Made by a program: the position numbers and the translations under genes. A stretch of 5,398 nucleotides of DNA, taken from DATIXD01 sp035518875 (GTDB lineage: Bacteria > Pseudomonadota > Gammaproteobacteria > Methylococcales > Methylococcaceae). Below, piece by piece: positions 1 through 5,145 of the stretch (position 1 is the first letter of the stretch; each line of letters begins with the position of its first letter). Under the pieces are notes generated by a model that was not told the origin of the DNA, made no database searches, and worked only from the letters and a program-made list of their open reading frames with translations. The stretch spans positions 1 to 5,398 of the forward strand of contig DATIXD010000171.1 in assembly GCA_035518875.1 (NCBI GenBank), given 5' to 3'.

Positions 1-613
1 CCAGGGCTTTCGGTTGATTGAACAAAATCTGCTTGCCGTCCGCGCTGAGCAAGTGGCCACCCGCTCCCCAGACCCACGAGGCTGCGTTGTGAACAGTTCT
101 CCAGGAATGTTGAGTCGGCACAACCCAGGGGATATCCGCGCCGCTAGCCCGTAACTGCGCCAACGTGTGCTCGAGCACCTCTGGGGTCTGGAAAGCAACT
201 TGCTCATCAATACCAGCCTGCTTCAATATGTCCCTGCGGTAGAAAAGAATACGAACGTCCGCCAACCACGGCACTGCCCACATCTCGGGTTGTCTTAGAA
301 GAGTTACGATCTTCCAGGACGCTGGGACATAATCCGCCGGGTCGCCCAGAATTTTGACCTCCTCCGCGCCGAACGGGCGGAGAGCATCCATATCCGCTAG
401 CCCCTCCAACCAGGTGCTGCCAATTTGTGAGACATCTGGCCCTTTCTTGTAGATTGCAAACTTGGTCAGCTCGTCTAGTGCGACCTTCGAGACGATGGGG
501 CGCAACCGAACCCGGATCTGGGTCCGAGCTTCAAATTCTGCTAGTGCGGTCTGAAGCTCATCATACAAATCTCCCAACTCAGCAGGTGTGATTGAGAATT
601 CAAGCTCGGCCAT
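1..613 (-). CDS. Leaderless solute-binding-protein-like protein (3' end outside window)
   Basis: The first 204 residues of a protein with the fold signature of family-1 ABC extracellular solute-binding proteins. Supporting segments are a beta-1 strand immediately after the start (AELEFSIT), GPDVSQIGSTWLEGL at residues 58-72, MWAVPWLADVRILFYRRDILKQAGID at 111-136 (the counterpart of the usual VPYxxDxxxLYYNKDLF block), and ASWVWGAGGHLLSADGKQ at 178-195. There is no hydrophobic leader and no lipobox. The ATG at 613 is preceded by a GAGGA ribosome site, and an in-frame TGA lies at 620-622, so a longer start with a signal peptide is not possible without a frameshift. The gene lies 25 bp after the lacI-type gene on the same strand, probably co-transcribed. 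A cytoplasmic ligand sensor, or an N-terminal sensor fused to an output domain beyond the window, is a possible role. A binding protein that has lost its signal is the alternative. The family call is firm; the function is unknown. Confidence 0.8.
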   Translation of the reverse strand, partial: MAELEFSITPAELGDLYDELQTALAEFEARTQIRVRLRPIVSKVALDELTKFAIYKKGPDVSQIGSTWLEGLADMDALRPFGAEEVKILGDPADYVPASWKIVTLLRQPEMWAVPWLADVRILFYRRDILKQAGIDEQVAFQTPEVLEHTLAQLRASGADIPWVVPTQHSWRTVHNAASWVWGAGGHLLSADGKQILFNQPKAL

Positions 614-638
614 CGGTCCTCAATTCTGAACATTTACT

Positions 639-658
639 TCAGGCGGTTTGCCGCCTGA
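639..658 (-). other. Hairpin spanning the lacI-type stop codon
   Basis: On the minus-strand mRNA this reads TCAGGCGG-CAAA-CCGCCTGA, a perfect 8-bp inverted repeat with a four-base loop. The final TGA of the stem is the stop codon of the repressor gene. It sits 25 bp ahead of the next start codon. No T-tract follows, so it is not a canonical intrinsic terminator. It might tune readthrough, mRNA stability or translation of the downstream gene, or be incidental. Confidence 0.45.
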
Positions 659-1634
659 TAATAGTCAAAGGCAATCGAACGTGCTGCACGGGGCGTCCAC
701 AATCAGCCAGGCGAGCGAGCAATAATTCGACCCCCACGCGCCCCGACTCTTTTAGCGGTTGCCGCACCGTGGTCAAGCCGATATAGTCGGACATCTCTAC
801 ATCGTCGAATCCAATGATGGCTATTTGATCAGGCACGGATAAACCTCGTTCATGGGCGGCTTTGAGTATACCCATGGCCTGCAGATCACTCGGAGCAAAA
901 ATAGCCGTAGGGGGTTCGGGTAAATCCAGCAAGCGGTGGGTCAGTTGACGTGCCGATTCCAAGCCATGCGGAGCCAGTGCGATATAGTCATCCGTTAAAG
1001 GCACGCCGGCACCCTGCAAAGCTTTGCGGTAGCCCGCCAAACGCCACTCGCTGGGGTGAATCGCGTAATCAGGCAAGTCCTTATCGCCCACAAAGGCACA
1101 CCGGCGGTGACCTTTTTCAAGCAGATATTCAGCTGCTATGCGTCCTCCGGCTTCGTCGTCGATCTCTACACTACTAAACTGTGAGCGACCCGCTTCGATC
1201 AGTACAGTCTCCAGTTTGTGCGCGATCAGTCTGCTCGCCATGGCATCATCGAATGGCAACGCCATGACAATCAACCCATCCAGCCTGCGGGTCACCGCCA
1301 GACTAGACAGATAGGAGTCTCGGCGTGCCGAGGAATCTACAGTGTAGACGACCAATTCATAGGGAGAATCTATGAGCGAACTTGCCACACCTTGCAGTCG
1401 TTCCACAAACGAGGGGTAAGTGAAAAAGGGGGCCAACACACCGATGCGGCCACTGGCTTTTCGAGCGCGGGCAGCGGCTTCCGCCTTCGGCACAAAGCCA
1501 AGGGAATCAATCGCGGACCACACGCGCTTTCGAGTTGCGTCGTTGACATTGCCAGATGAGTTGAGCACCCGTGAAACTGTGGCAATGCTTACCTTAGCTT
1601 TCTTCGCCACATCATATACAGTGACATCGGCCAT
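639..1634 (-). CDS. LacI-family transcriptional repressor
   Basis: A 331-residue protein of typical LacI/GalR length. The N-terminal helix-turn-helix is residues 4-25 (VTVYDVAKKAKVSIATVSRVLN). A hinge region follows (about 46-62), then a periplasmic-binding-protein-like effector domain from about 63, with GRIGVLAP at 62-69, RRLDGLIVMALP at 116-127, the SSVEIDDEAGGRIAAEYLLEKGHRRCAFVG block at 154-183, AIFAPSDLQAMGILKAAHERGLSVPDQIAIIGFDDVEMSDYIGLTTVRQP at 244-293. The ATG at 1634 has an AGGGG ribosome site about 9 nt upstream. The family normally binds a sugar or nucleoside effector and represses catabolic or transport operons; the effector cannot be read from the sequence. Ungapped alignment to PurR and LacI puts Arg56 where the hinge helix normally has the leucine that wedges into the operator minor groove. 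The promoter carries a LacI-like palindrome, suggesting autoregulation, and the gene lies divergent from the sugar-transport operon. Confidence 0.95.
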   Translation of the reverse strand: MADVTVYDVAKKAKVSIATVSRVLNSSGNVNDATRKRVWSAIDSLGFVPKAEAAARARKASGRIGVLAPFFTYPSFVERLQGVASSLIDSPYELVVYTVDSSARRDSYLSSLAVTRRLDGLIVMALPFDDAMASRLIAHKLETVLIEAGRSQFSSVEIDDEAGGRIAAEYLLEKGHRRCAFVGDKDLPDYAIHPSEWRLAGYRKALQGAGVPLTDDYIALAPHGLESARQLTHRLLDLPEPPTAIFAPSDLQAMGILKAAHERGLSVPDQIAIIGFDDVEMSDYIGLTTVRQPLKESGRVGVELLLARLADCGRPVQHVRLPLTIIRRQTA

Positions 1635-1701
1635 GCTTATTGCCCCTGATTCCGTGTAACTGGCACAACCATAACTCCCGGAGACACATAAATAACTTAC
1701 A

Positions 1702-1715
1702 TGAAAGCACTTTCA
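1702..1715 (-). promoter_or_regulatory. LacI-family operator-like palindrome
   Basis: TGAAAGCACTTTCA has perfect 6-bp arms (TGAAAG/CTTTCA) around a CA centre. It resembles the catabolite-responsive element consensus TGWAANCGNTNWCA bound by CcpA, a LacI-family protein, except that the central CG is CA (TG on the other strand). It begins 4 bp downstream of the predicted -10 of the repressor gene, so a bound repressor would cover the transcription start. Autorepression is the simplest reading; binding by another LacI-family member is possible. Confidence 0.6.
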
Positions 1716-1719
1716 ATAT

Positions 1720-1749
1720 ATTTTAGTACGAATTACTATCTGGCGTCAA
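1720..1749 (-). promoter_or_regulatory. Sigma70-type promoter of the lacI-type gene
   Basis: On the minus strand, TTGACG (1749-1744) and TAAAAT (1725-1720) are separated by 18 bp, each one mismatch from the sigma70 consensus. Transcription would start near 1713, inside the palindrome, giving an untranslated leader of about 80 nt. The -35 hexamer lies at the edge of the ISAs1-like remnant, so part of the promoter could be insertion-sequence derived. Confidence 0.6.
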
Positions 1750-1773
1750 GAGACAAATTCATCCCGAGTAACC

Positions 1774-2010
1774 AATGAAAGGCTTTGGCCCGGAATTGAA
1801 AGATATTCGTGCCGCCTAAACGGTGAACAAAGGGCTGGCAGATGCTGAGGCAATAGTTGAAGTGGTATACGGGATCACCTCCGCATAGTGACCAATGCCT
1901 ATCCTGCACAGCCCCTCGATTTGAACCGGAGTCAATGGGACGTTGAAAATGTTCTGCATTACCATTGAGATGAACGCTCTTCCGGTGAATCAAGAAGCTA
2001 CCAGGCTCGA
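1774..2010 (+). pseudogene. Decayed ISAs1-family transposase, internal fragment
   Basis: Three pieces, read in order, match the C-terminal half of ISAs1-family DDE transposases. From 1774 in one frame comes NERLWPGIERYSCRL, like the family's LDWPGVAQVFRLER. From 1826 in the +1 frame comes NKGLADAEAIVEVVYGITSA, containing the hallmark EVVYGITS at 1859-1882, then two stops. From 1924, back in the first frame, comes NRSQWDVENVLHYH, a TGA stop, then DERSSGESRSYQAR, like RGHWxIENxLHYVRDxxxGEDRS. The glutamate of VEN corresponds to the final catalytic acid. The frameshifts and stops show that the gene is dead. The N-terminal two-thirds and the element ends are absent. It abuts, and by reading frame overlaps, the IS1595-type remnant. 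The match comes from recalled family motifs, not a search. Confidence 0.7.
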
Positions 2011-2361
2011 TAATAGTGCACTTAACAACGCCCTGCCGCGGCGACGCGCGTTGTGCACAAACTCAAAGAAGCCGAGATACAACGGCAGCTTCTCTTGCGA
2101 GATGCCACGGTGGGGCCGCAACCAAGAGCGTAGCAAAGACCAGAATCCTTCCAAGGTGTTGACGTGCACTTCATGAAAGCCATCGCCATCTTCATCCCGA
2201 GCATACTCACCAGTCGAATGATTGACCGTCTTGTGCTGAAAGCCCCACTCTTCCAGGCGCGTGTAACTATCGTACTCGTCGGTGTACAACAGACTGCCGG
2301 GCTGAATCACCTGCCGCAACACCGGGTTGATCGTCACCAGTTGCACATTGGGCAGCATCAC
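1990..2361 (-). pseudogene. IS1595-family (ISXO2-like) transposase, C-terminal remnant
   Basis: A 123-residue open frame matching only the C-terminal part of ISXO2-like transposases, which are usually around 300 residues. Hallmarks are LPNVQ at 3-7, LLYTDEYDSYTRL at 24-36 with the catalytic-type Asp28, HKTVNHSTGEYARDEDGDGFHEVHVNTLEGFWSLLRSWLRPHRGISQEKLPLYLGFFEFVHNARRR at 43-108, including the HVNTLEGFW block. The reading frame is closed by TAA directly before the GTG at 2361, and nothing upstream resembles the missing N-terminus, so the 5' part was lost. The last six codons and stop (1990-2010) are antisense to the ISAs1-like remnant. The original C-terminus was therefore also lost, and the junction falls at about 2011-2040. 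It is not expected to be functional. Confidence 0.85.
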
Positions 2362-2439
2362 TTAACTGGGGCATGACGCATCACTATGTGCCAGCGAAAT
2401 TGACTTTGGAAAAGACCAGGTCAACTTTATTATTCGGTA

Positions 2440-2468
2440 TTGACTCCCACCGTATTTAGTTGTAGAAT
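2440..2468 (+). promoter_or_regulatory. Sigma70-type promoter of the sugar-transport operon
   Basis: TTGACT at 2440-2445 and TAGAAT at 2463-2468 are separated by exactly 17 bp, each one mismatch from consensus. Transcription would start near 2475, within the tandem repeat just downstream, leaving a leader of about 150 nt before the lipoprotein start. The stretch between the IS1595 remnant and this promoter (2362-2439) shows no gene. It has only a weak dyad, TTGAC/GTCAA, at 2400-2424. Confidence 0.65.
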
Positions 2469-2473
2469 TTCGA

Positions 2474-2502
2474 AAATGTTACCGTAAATGTTACCGTTAA
2501 TG
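2474..2502 (+). repeat. 12-bp tandem repeat, probable operator
   Basis: AAATGTTACCGT occurs twice in perfect tandem (2474-2485 and 2486-2497), followed by a partial third copy, TAATG (2498-2502). The core is partly symmetric: TTAC-C-GTAA at 2479-2487 is a perfect odd palindrome, and TTACCGTTAA at 2491-2500 is nearly symmetric around CG, as in many LacI-family sites. The block covers the predicted +1 of the transporter operon, an ideal repressor position. The spacing is shorter than one normal LacI-type operator, so two dimers would overlap or compete. It does not match the palindrome at the lacI-type promoter. Confidence 0.6.
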
Positions 2503-2520
2503 ATTTCTATAAATATTCGG

Positions 2521-2548
2521 AGGCAAGACCACACGTGTGGAGGTGCCT
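2521..2548 (+). other. 28-nt dyad in the transporter leader
   Basis: A perfect 12-bp palindrome, CCACACGTGTGG (2529-2540), is flanked symmetrically by outer arms AGGCA (2521-2525) and TGCCT (2544-2548), with AGA and AGG forming a 3-nt internal mismatch. All of it shares one centre, between 2534 and 2535. In the leader RNA it could fold as a hairpin with an internal loop. In DNA it could be a dimer-binding site. No T-tract follows, so it is not a typical intrinsic terminator. Confidence 0.5.
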
Positions 2549-2616
2549 ATTGAGGGTAGCCGGTGAATCTTCTCATTGACCATATTGTGCGCGATCGAAC
2601 TCAATCATCCAAACAT

Positions 2617-2621
2617 GGAGG
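2617..2621 (+). promoter_or_regulatory. Ribosome binding site fixing the lipoprotein start
   Basis: GGAGG lies 5 nt before the ATG at 2627. It selects that codon over the in-frame ATGs at 2576 and 2615, which would add up to 17 residues before the signal peptide and lack comparable sites. Confidence 0.85.
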
Positions 2622-2626
2622 AAAAA

Positions 2627-4021
2627 ATGAACAAGTCGCTTTACGCTTTTGTGGTCATTCTGGCTCTTGCTATATTGCTAGCCGCCTGCGGCAGTCCGGC
2701 CGCTCCTGCTACCGTCGTTGTCACTGCTCCCCCGCAAGTGGTTGAGGTCACCAAGGTCGTTGCCGGAACGCCGGTGACCGAAAAAGTTATCGTGACCGCC
2801 ACACCTGAACCAACGGCCAATCCTTACGATGAAAACGCCCCCATTACTGTCTGGATCGACCAGGATCGCCAGCCGTACATTGACGCCTACAAGAAGGCGA
2901 ATCCCGATAAAGCGAGTCTCATCCAAGAATCCATCGTCGACCGGGAACAGTTCCCGGCCAAGGTGCTGCTCTTCAACAACACCGATCAGGGTTGGCCCGA
3001 TGTCGTCTTTGCCGAGCCGCGTTTGGTGGGCCGCGTGGCGGATGCCGCGCACAATTTCCCGCTCGACCTGAAGCCGTGGGTCAATGCAGATGTGTTGAAT
3101 AATATGGATGGCATGGCCAACTGCACCTTCGGCGACAAGGTCTACTGCCTGCGCAACGATTTGGCCCAGTTCGTACTGTACTACAATAAAGATCTCATGG
3201 ACAAGTTTGGCTACCAGGTACCCACGACATGGGAAGAGTATCAGGCGCTCAGCGACAAGGTTGCCAAGGAGCATCCCGGCTATTTGTTGGGTACCTTCGG
3301 CGATGGCTGGACGTTCCTCTCCTACTTTGATGCGGCTGGCTGCCCGTTCCACGAATTGGTCAATGACAACACACTCAAGATTGATATGACCGATCCGAAA
3401 TGCGTCCGCGCCGCGCAGCTGGTAGATCACATGATCGCCAACAAGACTCTGTGGAACACCGACTACTTTGACGCGACCTTCGTCCAGCAGATGAATGACA
3501 ACAAAGTCTTGATGGTTCCCATGGCCTCGTGGGCGTGGGGCGTCTTTAACGGCACGTACTACAAAACCCCGAATCACCAGTTGGGTGTTGCCGCCCCGCT
3601 CAAGTGGTCGGATCAGGACAAAGCAATCGCTCCGGCGATGGGTGGTGCCGCTTGGACCGTGTCGCGCCACACCAAAAATCCTAAGCTGGCGACTGATCTG
3701 ATCACGTGGCTCACCACCAATACCGATCTGTGGTCGACACTTCCCAACTGGTCAGCCTATAAGCCGAATCAGTCCTTGTTCCAGAAGCAGGTTTCCAGCA
3801 ATCCCATTTTTGCTACCGATCCCTTCCCGGCCATGCAGACGGCGGCGGGGGAGCTTGGTGCATCGGACAAATGGCCGCGCTTTGACATGATCTCCCCGTT
3901 GACTCAGGTGGTCAAAGACGCCTATCAAAATAAGGCGACAATCGAATCGGTTTTGTCCCAGGTGGCCGATAAATTTACACCTCTGGCACAAACCGAGGGA
4001 TACGAAGTCGTTAATAAGTAG
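2627..4021 (+). CDS. ABC sugar-transporter substrate-binding lipoprotein
   Basis: A 464-residue extracytoplasmic receptor of the family-1 solute-binding type (CUT1 sugar transporters), lipid-anchored outside the membrane to deliver a sugar or oligosaccharide to the permeases encoded next. The signal peptide is NKS followed by a hydrophobic core, ending in lipobox LAAC with Cys21 as the lipidation site. Residues 22-66 form a Val/Thr/Pro-rich linker typical of Chloroflexota lipoproteins. The binding domain runs from about 72 (ITVWID) to the end, with WPDVVFAEPRLV at 123-134, LYYNKDLMDKFGYQVPTTWEEYQAL at 184-208, GWTFLSYFDAAG at 227-238, VLMVPMASWAWGVF at 294-307 and APAMGGAAWTVSRHTKNPKLATDLITWL at 335-362. 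Trp and Tyr residues are abundant, as expected for ring stacking against sugars. Cysteine pairs 166/174 and 239/259 could form disulfides. The start at 2627 is preferred for its ribosome site. The substrate cannot be read from the sequence. Confidence 0.93.
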   Translation: MNKSLYAFVVILALAILLAACGSPAAPATVVVTAPPQVVEVTKVVAGTPVTEKVIVTATPEPTANPYDENAPITVWIDQDRQPYIDAYKKANPDKASLIQESIVDREQFPAKVLLFNNTDQGWPDVVFAEPRLVGRVADAAHNFPLDLKPWVNADVLNNMDGMANCTFGDKVYCLRNDLAQFVLYYNKDLMDKFGYQVPTTWEEYQALSDKVAKEHPGYLLGTFGDGWTFLSYFDAAGCPFHELVNDNTLKIDMTDPKCVRAAQLVDHMIANKTLWNTDYFDATFVQQMNDNKVLMVPMASWAWGVFNGTYYKTPNHQLGVAAPLKWSDQDKAIAPAMGGAAWTVSRHTKNPKLATDLITWLTTNTDLWSTLPNWSAYKPNQSLFQKQVSSNPIFATDPFPAMQTAAGELGASDKWPRFDMISPLTQVVKDAYQNKATIESVLSQVADKFTPLAQTEGYEVVNK

Positions 4022-4061
4022 CAGCAGCTGGACACTCTTCAGATCATCTCTCTCCTTGCAT

Positions 4062-4092
4062 TCCCTTCTCGCCACTCAGTGGCGAGAAGGGA
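4062..4092 (+). other. Strong intergenic stem-loop between binding protein and permease
   Basis: TCCCTTCTCGCCACT and AGTGGCGAGAAGGGA are perfectly complementary 15-bp arms around C4077. In RNA a realistic fold is a 12-13 bp stem with a loop of 5-7 nt. It lies 40 bp after the lipoprotein stop and 92 bp before the permease start. No T-run follows on either strand, so it is not a canonical intrinsic terminator. By analogy with malE-malF type operons, it may protect the upstream message and lower permease expression relative to the binding protein. A dispersed REP-like palindrome is the other reading. Confidence 0.75.
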
Positions 4093-4184
4093 GAAGTGCG
4101 AAGCGCGGTCCTTGCAGCCTTCATGCTATTCCTGACAAAAATGGCGACATCAAATTAGGACGGAAGATCTGATAGGAGTTTCGC

Positions 4185-5108
4185 ATGACCAGTCTGGCAA
4201 CGAAGACCACTCCCCGGATCAGTTGGAAACGGCGTCGCTATCTCACCGCCTATCTGTTTATATTGCCTTATTTCCTGTTCATGCTCGTTTTTGGTATCTT
4301 TCCGGGGATCTATGCGTTTGTGATCAGCTTTGCTAAATTCGTCGGAGGTGTGCCGCGCTATTTTGCGGCGGGGTTTACTAACTACATCACGGCCTTTACT
4401 GACTATCGCTTCGGCTTCACAATGGGTAACATCCTAAAGTTTCTAGCGATTTCAGTTCCGCTGGGAATCGTTATGGTGGTGCTGTTAGCCCTGTTGTTAC
4501 ACATGCGCCCTGGACGGTCGGCCTCGATTTTGCGGACATTGTATTTCATCCCGGCGGCGATCACGGGGCCGGCGTTATTGCTGCTGGCCATCTTCATGTT
4601 CACTCCGCAGATCAGTCCATTTGGGCCGCTCCTCCGCGCGGCTGGCTTTGAAAATTTTGACGCAGTCATCTCTCCGGCGACCTTGCCTTTGATCTTTACC
4701 GTGATCGGATTCTTCTCCGGCGCCGGTATGTGGATTGCCATCCAGTATGGCGCGTTGGAAGGCATCTCGCATGAAGTGATCGAAGCGGCCACGATCGATG
4801 GCTGCAGCGCCTGGCAGAAAACGCTGTACGTTAAACTGCCGCTGATCCGGCCGTATATCAATTATCAACTGATCCTGATTATGGCGGGCAATGTGCAGCT
4901 CTTTGTAGAACCGCAGTTATTGGCCTCAACCTGGATTAATGCCAACGTGCCAGCCCAATGGTCGCCCAACCAGCTGGCCTACACCTTTGCTTTTGGGTTA
5001 GGAAATTTCGGCGCTGCGTCGGCGCTATCCCTCTTGATGTTGCTGATCGGCCTGGGCGCCGCCTACGTGGTTATCCGTTGGACTGGGTTCTTCGATATTA
5101 AGTCCTAA
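4185..5108 (+). CDS. ABC sugar-transporter permease, MalF/UgpA-like
   Basis: A 307-residue inner-membrane permease of the binding-protein-dependent transport family, one half of the translocation channel. Six membrane segments are visible at roughly 20-45, 82-106, 116-139, 165-189, 224-246 and 276-298. The cytoplasmic EAA loop reads EAATIDGCSAWQKTLYVKLP at 200-219, matching EAA---G---------I-LP, where the ATPase docks. An N-terminal basic stretch (KRRR at 15-18) precedes the first segment. The length and the LFILPYFLFMLVFGIFP start are typical of the first permease of CUT1 systems. AGGAG at 4174-4178 sits 6 nt before the ATG. It follows the lipoprotein gene after a 163-bp gap holding a stem-loop and precedes the second permease by 37 bp, so it belongs to the same operon. 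The ATPase partner is not in the window. Confidence 0.93.
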   Translation: MTSLATKTTPRISWKRRRYLTAYLFILPYFLFMLVFGIFPGIYAFVISFAKFVGGVPRYFAAGFTNYITAFTDYRFGFTMGNILKFLAISVPLGIVMVVLLALLLHMRPGRSASILRTLYFIPAAITGPALLLLAIFMFTPQISPFGPLLRAAGFENFDAVISPATLPLIFTVIGFFSGAGMWIAIQYGALEGISHEVIEAATIDGCSAWQKTLYVKLPLIRPYINYQLILIMAGNVQLFVEPQLLASTWINANVPAQWSPNQLAYTFAFGLGNFGAASALSLLMLLIGLGAAYVVIRWTGFFDIKS

Positions 5109-5145
5109 GGCGATATGCAACCATCGGGCCAAGGAGAAATGTGCT

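Noticed and set aside
592..786. Small plus-strand open frame across the lacI/SBP-like gap
   Set aside because: It is antisense to both real genes, with no family motif.
1736..1993. 85-codon minus-strand open frame in the regulator/transporter gap
   Set aside because: The other strand of the same stretch carries legible ISAs1 transposase motifs, and the minus-strand product has no recognisable feature.
1774..2361. Intact or active mobile element
   Set aside because: Both transposases are truncated and one is frameshifted; no terminal inverted repeats or target duplications are visible.
2400..2424. TTGAC/GTCAA dyad and GACCAGGTC palindrome upstream of the transporter promoter
   Set aside because: The arms are only 4-5 bp, a length expected by chance, with no link to the other sites.
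2576..2626. Longer start for the lipoprotein at 2576 or 2615
   Set aside because: It would put polar residues ahead of the signal peptide, and GGAGG is ideally spaced for the ATG at 2627, giving a normal lipoprotein leader.
2678..3670. Long (330-codon) open frame antisense to the substrate-binding lipoprotein
   Set aside because: It lies wholly opposite a clear gene, has no recognisable family motif, and is the kind of mirror frame expected from GC-rich coding sequence.
4062..4092. Stem-loop as a Rho-independent terminator
   Set aside because: No T-tract follows on either strand, and the operon clearly continues with two permeases.
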